Assembly (NCBI GenBank): GCA_946965045.2
Contig: OX337241.1
Span: 1,869,244 to 1,889,243, forward strand
Direction: 5' to 3'
Length of the DNA stretch: 20,000 nucleotides
DNA from: Epithemia pelagica
Taxonomy: Eukaryota > Bacillariophyta > Bacillariophyceae > Surirellales > Surirellaceae
Each line of letters opens with the position of its first letter. The first letter of the stretch is position 1. Shown piece by piece: positions 8,779 to 17,039 of the stretch. The notes below the pieces were generated by a model. It saw only the letters and a list, made by a program, of their open reading frames with translations. It was not told the origin of the DNA and did not search any database. The translations under genes were made by a program, and so were the position numbers.

Positions 8779-9558
8779 TTAAGCTTCGGTCTCTGAATCC
8801 TCACCCTCTTCCGAATGATCAGAGTCGCTTCCAGGCTCAGATGGGGCAGCACAAGCAACAGAAGAAGGGGTATCACCTTCAGCCAGGTGGTTCTCGACCT
8901 CGGTACGCAAAGGGTAGATAGTTGCACGATGGTCCTCGATGGTATGGACCTCGTGGATGTAGGCAACGTAGTTATCTAGGCGTACAACGTTAGGAGGCAG
9001 AGGGCAAGTCGTCGCGTTCACGACGTAGATGGTATTGTAGTATCCAGTTGGGCGCTCGAAGGTTAGGAAGCGGAGGTGGACAGTACGGATGGGGTTGCCC
9101 GAGAGGGCGGCAAAGATGAGGCGACGCCTCGGAGAGCGGTGAAGTTGGTCGTTCAGACGGTCAATGTCTTCTTGGTCGACGATGTGGGTCACCGATTGGA
9201 ACTGGCGTTCGATCTGGGTCTCCCCACGGATGATCTCGGGATCGAAGGTCGAACAAGTTGGTTGGCGGAAGTACTTGATATGATCAGCAATCAACCGGGT
9301 GGTACGACGGGATCGAGAAGGGACGAGCCGACGAGGCGGACTCGGGGGCCGAAGCAACGGCGCAGGGATCGGAGCGTGAGGCTGGGTTGGAGTCTCGAAT
9401 GGGTTGCTGTTGGAACTGTCGACGGAGATGTTGACCGATGTGTTGGCTGCCTTCGGCGTCGGCACCAGTTCCTGCTGCACCAGGGTATCGGGCTGCCCGG
9501 GATGCAGGTTGGCTCGATAGATCTGTCGTACAGGAGTGATAATCTCGTTAGTATCCAT
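8779..9558 (-). CDS. Extra 259-aa ORF upstream of gag (function unknown)
   Basis: ATG 9558 lies 37 nt inside the element, just after the primer-binding site, so this is the first large ORF on the element transcript. The protein has a Pro-rich N-terminal third, then a basic patch (PPRRLVPSRSRRTTRL). A probably folded middle with HIKYFRQPTCSTFDPEII and YYNTIYVVNATTCPLPPNVV comes next, and the protein ends in a strongly acidic Ser/Glu/Asp tail. I see no membrane segment, signal peptide, zinc finger, protease or polymerase motif, so it is not an envelope-like or pol gene. It is in a different frame from gag and separated from it by 320 bp, so simple frameshifting cannot join them. I do not recognise it. 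Its integrity in a young element suggests a use, for example as a nucleic-acid-binding or regulatory protein, or an alternative N-terminal Gag part. Confidence 0.8.
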   Translation of the reverse strand: MDTNEIITPVRQIYRANLHPGQPDTLVQQELVPTPKAANTSVNISVDSSNSNPFETPTQPHAPIPAPLLRPPSPPRRLVPSRSRRTTRLIADHIKYFRQPTCSTFDPEIIRGETQIERQFQSVTHIVDQEDIDRLNDQLHRSPRRRLIFAALSGNPIRTVHLRFLTFERPTGYYNTIYVVNATTCPLPPNVVRLDNYVAYIHEVHTIEDHRATIYPLRTEVENHLAEGDTPSSVACAAPSEPGSDSDHSEEGEDSETEA

Positions 9559-9578
9559 GAAACCACAAGGAAATAAGC

Positions 9579-9594
9579 TTTGAGACTGTTAATC
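9579..9594 (-). other. Primer-binding site, probably for a tRNA-Asn 5' half
   Basis: Immediately after the 5' LTR the element reads GATTAACAGTCTCAAA. It does not start with TGG, so it does not pair with a tRNA 3' CCA end. Its complement, TTTGAGACTGTTAATC, reads like a tRNA anticodon arm: stem TGAGA, loop CTGTTAA with anticodon GTT (Asn), then TC of the 3' stem. This matches the way Drosophila copia uses an internally cleaved initiator-tRNA half. The location is firm; the tRNA-Asn identity is inferred. Confidence 0.6.
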
Positions 9595-10377
9595 TGTTAC
9601 AATTCTTTCTGAATCGTAGGGACATTGATGCTCGGTAGAGCAGACAATCAGGTAGGTCACCAACCGATACAAGCTTCTCAGGGTCAGAGAAGCAAGCAAG
9701 TCGAAGTCTATCAGAAGGATAGTCGGGACACAAAAGAGGATGTGATAAATGGTGATATTGTTAGATTGTGTGTTGATTACTACGATAGGTCTACGTGAAA
9801 TGTTCGGTCCTGCCAAGGGTCATGTATCATAGGTTCTTGGCGGCAACAGGTTTGGAATAGTTGGAGTTGATTCATGTGATGTATATGACATGTATATGTG
9901 GGCGGATAACATATACAGGGTCAACAGCTCTTGCTTTGGGTTGGCATAGTTGTTTTCATGGCGCGCAGCTTGTTGACAATTTGGAGATTGTGGGAATGGA
10001 AATATGGTCTCGCGTGATCGTGTGTCGTGCTTGGGATACTTAGACCGTTGGATCGGATAGATGCCGATAGCGCTCGGATGTCGCTTGGGCGCGCTCGATG
10101 ATTTCGGGCGCGTACGCTTAGGGCGTTAGTACAGTGTCCGAGCAACGGCCAAATTTACGTCCGTTGTAATACCGCACGACCCAATTTAGTCTTGAGAGTG
10201 AGTTCGTCAATCTATTCTCACTTTTCATGATTTGCGAAGAAATATAGGTCGATATAGCGCGAAGCTAGGAAACATAGCTCGAAGCTAGAGGGCATGATGC
10301 GATAGCACGAGGCTATGTGACATGGGGAATCGATGAGATGTAGAATCTAACCACCATAGACGGTGAGAATTCTAACA
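9595..10377 (-). repeat. 5' LTR of the copia element
   Basis: This is the upstream LTR in element orientation and should carry the promoter. It is 783 bp, begins TGTTACAATTC on the + strand and ends GAATTCTAACA. It differs from the 3' LTR only at 9766 as far as I could read. The triplicated dyad of the other LTR is at 10254-10315. No convincing TATA box was identified. Confidence 0.97.
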
Positions 10378-10382
10378 TTTCA
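10378..10382. repeat. Target-site duplication, right copy (TTTCA)
   Basis: This is identical to 1989-1993 and directly follows the CA end of the right LTR. Confidence 0.95.
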
Positions 10383-10615
10383 TGGTTCACCACAACATTG
10401 TGCCGTTGTGCCAGGACCCGTTCATGGTTGCAAAAATCTCTACGGAAGACTCTGATGAGTGTGTCTTCTGTTGTTTCAGGCATCAACTCTTCATGAGCAA
10501 TGAGGTACTCAAGCCATGCTTTGGAAGAGACCTAATGGCCAAGAAGAGGGGGAAGACCTCGTTTACGTCGTAGGGATCTCGTGATGGCTTCGGAAACATC
10601 ACTTTTTGAGCTCAT
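10378..10615 (-). pseudogene. Upstream part of the host frame split by the retrotransposon
   Basis: From ATG 10615 the minus strand reads MSSKSDVSEAITRSLRRKRG, then LPPLLGH and a TAG at 10532-10534. It continues in the same frame (SSKAWLEYLIAHEELMPE...) to the insertion point. Removing the element and one TTTCA joins it in frame to the block below 1993, giving a 223-codon frame with a single internal TAG. The TAG is preceded by a pyrimidine-rich run and CCATTAG, so it could be the end of an intron (3' splice site) or a nonsense mutation. No domain is recognised. The 80 or so residues downstream of the TAG look protein-like (charged, helical), so a real gene once lay here. Confidence 0.4.
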
Positions 10616-10625
10616 TTCAAAAATC

Positions 10626-10696
10626 CCCGTGCACAAAATGGCATAAATGGGTTCTTTAGAGACTGATCTTACTCTCTATTGTATTTTGTGCACGGG
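10626..10696. repeat. Perfect 14-bp inverted repeat with a 43-bp loop
   Basis: CCCGTGCACAAAAT at 10626-10639 is exactly reverse-complemented at 10683-10696. The arms contain the palindrome GTGCAC. The loop holds a further AGAGA/TCTCT pair. It lies just upstream (minus strand) of the host ORF's first ATG. It could be a small palindromic MITE, a hairpin in a 5'UTR, or a regulatory dyad. No obvious target duplication flanks it. Confidence 0.6.
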
Positions 10697-11127
10697 CTTT
10701 CGGCGACGGGACTCGTAATCCACATTGGAAGACTGCCATGGTCATTGCGAAAGAAAAAAAAAATGTGAGGGCAATCACCGCGAAATTTGAAAATCTATGA
10801 TAAATCCTTAACCCTATACGGCCTCTTAGCATTTGGAAGTTGGAAGACGCGTATCCGGTTGGTTGACCCAGCTCATCAGAAGAGGACGGAGCCCGCGCAC
10901 TACCCGCGCCCGCCCATGTACATGGTCCGTCCTTGAGACGAAAGATCCATGTCCCATGGATTCCACGTGGAAGTATATGAAAAGCGAGCATCTCGGCAAT
11001 TATTCGGAAAGGCACAATGAGCATCACAACATGAACGCTATACAGAGAATGGCCACTGCAGATACTGCTCTACGACACCAGGCTCGCATGAACTTCCTGA
11101 AGGCGCTTCCTTAAGCCGAAAGAGACC
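10697..11127. other. Unassigned stretch before the first PPR-like pseudogene
   Basis: Open frames run on both strands (for example 10833-11114 on +), but none shows a domain. The + frame near 10977-11112 (MKSEHLGNYSERHNEHHNMN...) is hydrophilic and may be the damaged N-terminal part of the gene that follows. An A-rich run is at about 10750-10762. Confidence 0.25.
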
Positions 11128-13113
11128 CTGGATCTAACGGAGTTTTCCACGGCCATGCACGAAATTTGGGAATTGGAGTTAGCGGCATTCCCCGGCAAAG
11201 ACAATTTTTTCCATGGGATTTGTCTTACGGAAGAGCAGGCCAATCGTTTATAATCCCTTGACCGCGACTCTCCGAAGCGTCGGATCGAGTGGAAGACTAT
11301 CTCCGTCAGTTGCAACAGGGGTACGAGGAGAAACGGACGCACGAGTATTGGCCCACACCCACCTTTATTGTGCCATGATGGACCGGTCCACTAAGTATCA
11401 GAGGGCCTTTGATCGGATTCAAGAGCTCGTCAAGGAAATGATTGACAAGTATGATGCATCCGAGCTCGATTCTAAGGCCCTGACCCGAGTCTGTCATGCC
11501 TTTGCCAACTGTCATCTGTCATCATCTTCATGCACTGGATGCCGCGAGACGCAGTCTCGATGACATGTTGAGGCCCCATCAACTAGCGTACGGAAAACCC
11601 ACGCGACATACCTTTTCAACCGTTCTGTCAGCTTATGGTCGTGCGGAACGGGTGGAGGAAGCCGAAGGTCTCCTTACCATTATGGAAGATTTTGCAGAGA
11701 GTACGGCAGATCCAAATGTTCATCGAATGCCGTCTGCTTCCATGCCTTTATCTAGGTCTGGGCCAGAGCCGGAGATGCCACTCGGGTGCCGAAGCCATTT
11801 TTCTTCATATGGTCGCAGCCATGGACGCAATAGTGGCAGATGGAAGTGGAAGTGAACTGCTGCTATACCAGAAAACTTGGCCGGTGTCCTGACTTCGCTC
11901 AGGGGAACCAGATGCCGTCCGTCGCCGAGATTATTCAACAATTGGAAAAATTCTTGAAAGACCAGCAGTGCAATATGGACAACCCGGCCTTTACGGGCAT
12001 TTGCGATGCGCTCTTGATGCGTTCCTCAGGGCGAGATGAGCTCCGATGTGCTCCTGGGGGTGTGGCCTGGTCCAGTTCGAAATCCGAAAAGGCGACCAAG
12101 ACAGCCGCGGCTATCTTTGAACGTGTATCGCGGTGGAATATTGCGCCAGATATAATCACCAACAACTCGTTGCTAACAGCGGGTAAAACTCGGTGGAGCA
12201 GGATGCCCATCAGCGAATGGAGAGCATACTCGACAAAATGCTACGTCAGTCAAGAGAAGAGAGTTCGTCCGTGCAACCAGACCAGCACACGCATAACTGT
12301 TTCTTGGCCCAATTGAACCAACAGACGAACCAACCAGAAAGATTTGATTGTTGAGAATCGTTTGGCCTCTATGTTTGAGCAAATGAGAGATCGACGCGTA
12401 TCGTCCAGCAATGTGTATTACAACACAGCAATGAAACTCTTGTCCAGGAGAACGCTGCCAGACCGTGTCGCAGGTCTCTATCAAGAAATGAAATTTAGAT
12501 ACAATTTGGGGGATGAAAACCTCAAGCCTCCTTTTGCAGCGTTTATCACTCGCTTACAAGCCTAGTCGGCCACAGGAAATCCGCAAATGACTGTCATGGC
12601 ACCCCTTGAGCTTGCATCTACATCCGAGGAAGGCTTATTTGTTGATTCACGGCTACCAGGGATATATGTGGTTAGTGCTTTTATGTAAGCTTGGTTACTT
12701 TCCTATCTTCCAGAGGCATCCACAAGTATTGAAAGATTTGACAAGAGATGACTTTTTATACGTCCAATGGACGGACGGATTGTCAGTATAACTGTACAGG
12801 AGCAATCTTCTCTCGAAGTCCAATGCACCGAACAGCAGTGCCGCAGGCAGAAGATGGGAAGTTCGTCTGGAACTGAAAAGTCTAGTCGAGAGGATCCCTA
12901 GAAGACACCAACCCAACGACCTCACGTATAGCGCTGTTTTGGATCAAAGGACGATAAGACCGCCTTGTGTGCCAATCCACTGGAGAAGGAGCTGAAAGAA
13001 AATCACGATGGAAACCAAAACCGGTATAAAATGCTGCTTGGAGATCGGATTCGTGTTGGAAGGCCTGGCAAAGTTGAGGATTTGTTTCAAGAGATGGAAA
13101 AGCTGTCCTAGGA
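11128..13113 (+). pseudogene. PPR-like gene, frameshifted copy 1
   Basis: Helical-repeat protein segments appear one after another on the + strand but in shifting frames. They include ETLDLTEFSTAMHEIWELEL (11128 on), a RVEDYLRQLQQGYEEKRTHEYW segment (about 11290), FDRIQELVKEMIDKYDASEL (about 11408) and FSTVLSAYGRAERVEEAEGLL (about 11610). Further on are WARAGDATR, AEAIFLHMVAAMDA, VAWSSSKSEKATKTAAAIFE (about 12062), MESILDKMLRQSREE, VAGLYQEMKFRYNLGDENL and KVEDLFQEMEKLS (about 13070). The paired-helix wording (HTFSTVLSAYGR, EAEGLL) and proline/aspartate starts fit pentatricopeptide-repeat proteins, which bind organelle RNA. At least six frame changes and several stops rule out a functional product as read, and introns do not explain them. 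A second, shorter copy is at 14366-15725 and shares several of the same breaks. Confidence 0.75.
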
Positions 13114-13261
13114 AGGTCGGAATGAGCAGACGCTGCCATTCATTCGATTCGTTTGAGGGATGGTCGAAAGCTGGGAGTCCAGGAATGACAACAAAGGCTC
13201 TCGGCAAAATGATTAAATCAGGGCACTCAAATGGGAAGCCACGAGGAGAAGATTTCAACCA

Positions 13262-13500
13262 ACCTTTGTCGTGAAAGAAGTTTGCGCCGGGTGGAAGAAG
13301 GTACAGATGGAGGCGACTGGTGGCGAATGTAGAATTGCTGTTGGTGTAGCGGGGTCGTCACTTAGAGACAAAGTTGTGGCCAAGGTCAAAAAGATGTTGC
13401 GCCTTCTTCACGAAGCTGGCTATGTACATGGAGATGTTCGCGCATTGAATGTTCTTTATAGGGTTGGCGAATCAGAAGAAGAAGGCGAACATCAGCATGA
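13262..13500 (+). pseudogene. Protein-kinase-like fragment (catalytic loop)
   Basis: The frame FVVKEVCAGWKKVQMEA... leads into VKKMLRLLHEAGYVHGDVRA-LNVLYRV. HGDVRALNVL matches the kinase catalytic loop in the HGDxxxxN form seen in atypical or small eukaryotic kinase-like families. The helix before it (LLHEAGYV) is also typical. Nothing resembling the N-lobe glycine loop or VAIK lysine is seen upstream, and no DFD/DFG metal-binding motif follows. After the acidic EEEGE stretch the frame becomes unrecognisable. It is therefore a fragment. The frame itself is open from 13271 (first ATG) to 13603. Confidence 0.6.
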
Positions 13501-13979
13501 TGTATCTGCACGAATAGCTCTTTCCCAATCTCGAATGACGATACGTGCTAGCCATGAGAGCTCGAACGAAAGTTACCTCGAATCGTCGGGTCTGTGCCCC
13601 TAACTCTCTATATAGCAGGAACGGTGCGTTTCCTCTCGTCCGCCGAGAAGTCAACACACGGTGAATCATCGTGCCAGCATCATCGGGTACAGAAGAAATG
13701 ACTGGAGTGAATGACGACGAGATATTCTTCATTCTACCGTTCCAACCTTGAATTGGACTCTTCTCCTCCCGTACCTGCCGACCCGCAAGAACGACAGCAA
13801 GATGCATGCGAGTAGTACGAACCCACCAACCGCATCAACGACAATCGCCGTAGTACTTGAAAAAGAATCAAAATCGTCATCACCCACAGATTGCTTTGGA
13901 ACTGATGTTTTATCACCGTCAACATCGTCACCACCAACCACACAGGTGATAATATATTGTCTCTGGTCAAGAACAGCTC
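13501..13979. other. Unassigned stretch; contains a 90-codon minus-strand ORF with a membrane segment
   Basis: On the minus strand 14001-13729 reads MASRLSRGAVLDQRQYIITC, then an acidic stretch, then AIVVDAVGGFVLLACILLSF followed by RVGRYGRRR. That is a plausible single-pass helix with a positive inside flank. The + strand also has an open frame here (13748-14152) that runs into the repeat family below and shares the words PLDS-EA with 16796-16813. I cannot decide which strand, if either, was coding. Confidence 0.3.
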
Positions 13980-14265
13980 CTCTGGACAGCCTGGAAGCCA
14001 TCCGTCGAAACCCAGTTTGCTCGTTTCTCTATCCTCGTCCTACATACACTCATCTAGTAGCGACGAGTCACGCTATTTGTCTCCTCCACCATTCTCGGTC
14101 TTGCTTTGGTGTTCTTTTCTTGGTTTGCGTTTTACTGGAAACTGAAAAGTAGAGCTTTTGCGGTGATTTCGGTGGACGAGACAATCACTCTATGGTCACG
14201 GGTTGTGGTTTCATCGTTAAACAGTGCTGGAGAAAACGGATCTTGCTCCAGCAGAAAGGGGGAAG
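13980..14265 (+). repeat. Interspersed repeat R, copy 1 (encodes a membrane-anchor-like segment)
   Basis: This copy is related to 15955-16330, 17040-17445 and 18095-18505. Shared words include ACATACACTCAT, TTTACTGGAAA, AAAAGTAGAGCTTTTG and CGGTGGA-GAGACAATCAC. In one + frame it reads LFVSSTILGLALVFFSWFAF, then YWKLKSRAFAVISVDETITL. This is a hydrophobic helix followed by a basic flank, and the frame stays open for about 65 codons. The frame upstream is broken by TAGTAG, with a Ser-rich peptide in another frame. Confidence 0.65.
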
Positions 14266-14365
14266 AATCCCACTGAAACTGGTCCTTTGTTGTCGGATTT
14301 GCATCTTGGATCCTACCGCACAAACACTTCAACATTTGGTTGAACTTGGTCCAAAAGCAAGCTCC

Positions 14366-15725
14366 CCGAAGCGACATATCGAGTGGAAGACTATCTCCAT
14401 CAATTGCAGCTGCGGTACGACGAGAAACGGACGCACGAGTATTGGCCCACACCCACCTCATTCCTTTATTGTGCCATGATGGAGACGCACAGTTGATGCA
14501 CGCAGTATCGGATGGCCTGATCGGATTCAAGAGCTCTTCGAGGAAATGATTGACAAGTGTGGTGCATGCGAGCTCGATTCTAAGGCCCTGACTCGAGTCT
14601 GTCTTGCCTTTGCCAACTGTCATCATCTGCATGCACTGGATACGCGAGACGCATTCTCGATGACATGTTGAGGCCCGGGTGGAGGAAGCCGAAGGCCTCC
14701 TTACCATTGTGGAAGATTTTGCAGAAAGTACGGCAGATCCAAATGTTCATCGAATGTCGTCTGCTTCCATGCCCTTACCTGGGTCTGGGCCAGAGCCGGA
14801 GATGCCACTCGGGCGCCGAAGCCAGTTTTCTTCATATGGTCGCAGCCATGGACGCAATAGTGGCAGATGGAAGTGGAAGTGAACTGCTGTTATACCAGAA
14901 AACTTGACCGGTGTCCTGACTTCGCTCAGTGGAACCAGATGCCACCCGTCGCCGAGATTATTCAACAATTGGAAAAATTCTAGTAAGAGCAGCAGTGCAA
15001 TGTGCTCATGGCACAACAGTACAGTTTAATGTGGTCATTGTGGCCTGGTCCAGTTCGAAATCGAACAAGGCGGCCATGAAAGCCACAGCTATCTTTGAAC
15101 GTGTAGAGCAGTTAGCAATGGAAGATTGCGCCTCATATAATCACCGACAACCGCGGGTAAAACCGCAAATGACTGTCATGGCACTCCTGGAGCTTACATC
15201 TACATCCGAGGAAGGCTTATTTGTTGATTCACGGCTACCAGGAACATATGTCGTTAATGCTCTTATGTAAGCTTGGTTACTATCCTATATCTTCCAGAGG
15301 CATCCGGAAGTATTGAAAATATTTTGCAAGAGATGCCTTTCTATTCGTCCAATGGACGGACGGATTGTCAACCAATGTGTATAGCTAGCTATACAGCAGT
15401 AATCTTCTCTCGAAGTCTAATGCATCGAACAGAAGTAGAGAATATGGAAACTGTATTTGGAACTGAAACTTGTAGCCGAAAAGTTCCCCAGAAGACTGCA
15501 TACCAACCCAATGACGTCCCGTATCGCGCTGTTTGGGCGGGTCTTTGGCGGTCGAAGGACGATAGAGTTGCCTTGTGTGCCAATACCAGAAAAGGAGCCC
15601 CAAAAAATCACGATATAAAGTAAGACCGATATAAACTGCTGATTGGAGATCGGGGTTCGTGTTGGAAGGCCTGGGAAAGTCGACGGTTTGTTTCAAGAGA
15701 TGAAGAAAATGTCCGAGGAAGTATG
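14366..15725 (+). pseudogene. PPR-like gene, frameshifted copy 2
   Basis: This copy aligns with 11268-13113: same order and long near-identical blocks, such as the 200 bp starting GTGGAGGAAGCCGAAGG at 14680 against 11652. It lacks about 73 bp (copy-1 11577-11649) and about 392 bp (copy-1 12190-12581). Recognisable pieces are RVEEAEGLLTIVEDFAESTA, NVVCFHALTWVWARAGDATR, AEASFLHMVAAMDAIVADG, VAWSSSKSNKAAMKATAIFE and KVDGLFQEMKKMSEE. Several frame breaks fall at the same places as in copy 1, so it was probably copied after the gene was already damaged, or the copies have exchanged sequence. Its 3' end runs directly into repeat R copy 2. Confidence 0.75.
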
Positions 15726-15729
15726 AGAG

Positions 15730-16357
15730 TAGAGAGATTTTGGACGCCAACAATGACAGTCATTTCTTGTCATCGGCAGTCGTTTCGTTTCGTCCGCGAA
15801 GGTGTCCTTTGAATGATTTGTAACCACCCCAACGTGTACGAAGATGACGCGCGCGGCTACGAGGAAGACTACTAGTTCACCTTGCCTCCAAATCATTCTG
15901 GTCGACATTTTCAAGTGTGTTTTCTAGATCGATCTTGTTGTTTGCCTCCTCTGTTCTTGACTGGGATGCGACGGCACCAGGGCATGCTTTCGAGAGCCGC
16001 ATTTGGGATCCGATGGTCGCTATTTCTCCGCCAAAAACGGGCAAGAGACATGCGATCTTGCAGCGAAGAAGCTGCATTCTACGAACCCTTCTTGTTCTAC
16101 ATACACTCATGTAGTAGCAAATAGTCACGTTATTCGTCTCCACCATTTTCGTCCACGGTCCAGTCTTCTTGGCCTGAGCTTGGCTGGAAACAGAAAAACG
16201 AAGCTTTTAGGGCGATTTTGGTGGATGCGTCAATAGAACTACGACTACGGTCACGGGTTGTGGTTTCATCACGTGAGCTTTCCTTGCCCAACATTCATTC
16301 ATCTTGTAGAAGAGAGTCATGGATATCGATCTCTGCCTTATCGTCTGCCGTGTTATT
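15730..16357 (+). repeat. Interspersed repeat R, copy 2 (long form)
   Basis: This copy is colinear with 17812-18505. Shared segments include TTTTGG-CGCCAACA-TGACAG, GAGGAAGACTAC or its variant, CCAAATCAT-CTGGTCG, TTCAAGTGTGTTTTCTA, GATCTTGCAGC-AAGAAGCTGCATTCT and TGTAGAAGAG. In one frame it reads NVYEDDARGYEEDY followed by a stop, corresponding to NVHDDDTPGYQEDYQFHL in copy 4. This copy has lost the hydrophobic frame kept in copies 1 and 3. The start joins the end of the PPR-like copy 2 (FQEMKKMSEE ... RFWTPTMTV), so part of this repeat may be the original C-terminal coding region of that gene. Confidence 0.65.
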
Positions 16358-16597
16358 GTTTCAAGGCATTGGTGGTGGAGGAGTTTTACAGAATGCGTCT
16401 TGACAAAGCTCCTAGAGATATGCCAGTATGGACGGCAACATTGACAGTCTCAGGTCATTCTTGGATTGAGGTTCGTTACTGTTTCAAGGCATTGGTGGTG
16501 GAGGAGTTTTACAGACTGTGTCTTGACAAAGCTCCTAGAGATATGCCAGTATGGATACCAACAATGACAGTGACAGGCCATTCTTGGATTGAGGTTG
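16352..16597 (+). repeat. 123-bp tandem duplication encoding a 41-residue unit
   Basis: Two adjacent units, 16352-16474 and 16475-16597, have a 123-bp period (41 codons). Both are open in the same + frame, which runs from 16258 to 16611. Each unit encodes FKALVVEEFYR, then LDKAPRDMPVW, then GHSWIEV. The units differ at several bases, so the duplication is not brand new, yet the frame is kept. Related single-copy sequence is at 15736 (RFWTPTMTV) and 17785-17860 (MYDLGDAKKRFWSPTVTETN). The GHSWIEV ending recalls the PG-SWIE motif of the E domain of plant-type PPR proteins, but that link is weak. Confidence 0.8.
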
Positions 16598-17039
16598 GTC
16601 TCTATTCCTAGGCATTTACTTGCCCTCCAAACCCTTGTCAGTCGTCGACGAAGGTGTCCTGAGAGTGATTATGGCAAAAGCCCAATGCGAATGGAGATAA
16701 CGCACCCGGATACCGGTCTTTTGTTGTCTTGAAAGGCTTGAAATTGAAGATTCTGTATTTACTGAGTTTCGCAGTGTATATATTGAAAAACCTCCTCTGG
16801 ACAGCCCGGAAGCCGAAGTAGCTCCGTGGAAACTCAAGAATAACAAAGATGACAGATCTGAAGCTCCATGAACACGTATCTCGTAGCTTCTTGATGCTAT
16901 TCTCCGGCCAATGACATTTCCAAACAATTTCTAAGGAATAGACCCAACAGTCGTCCTCAAAACGCAATGGTGACCATACTTGGTCAATACGACGCATCTG
17001 TTCCGTGTCTCGTATAGTCTTTGTTTCTGATGTTGGTGT
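16598..17039 (+). other. Gene debris following the tandem repeat
   Basis: In + frames it reads GIYLPSKPLSVVDEGVLRVI (16610-16670). After a stop comes an open block (LERLEIEDSVFTEFRSVYIE, KPPLDSPEAEVAPWKLKN) to about 16869. YLPS and the GVL segment recur in diverged form at 17875-17930. Nothing is recognisable as a known domain. The pattern suggests remnants of the same gene family as repeat R. Confidence 0.35.

Larger units (their letters stand above)
1994..10377 (-). mobile_element. Complete Ty1/copia-type LTR retrotransposon (8384 bp)
   Basis: The two 783-bp direct repeats begin TGTTAC and end TAACA and are flanked by a 5-bp target duplication. In the 6818-bp internal region, read on the minus strand, the order is primer-binding site, extra ORF, spacer, Gag, protease, integrase, reverse transcriptase, RNase H, polypurine tract. 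Integrase ahead of RT defines Ty1/copia (Pseudoviridae) as against Ty3/gypsy. The integrase and RT wording (PRRHEPVATD, HQHQNKAENRYQTVK, YVDD) resembles the large copia groups I know from diatoms (CoDi-type), but I could not run a comparison. Only one LTR mismatch was found, which implies recent insertion. The only visible lesion in the long frames is a single in-frame TGA between integrase and RT. Confidence 0.97.

Noticed and set aside
11070-13258. Minus-strand ORFs of 76-104 codons across the PPR-like copy 1
   Set aside because: They are antisense of recognisable + strand helical-repeat sequence.
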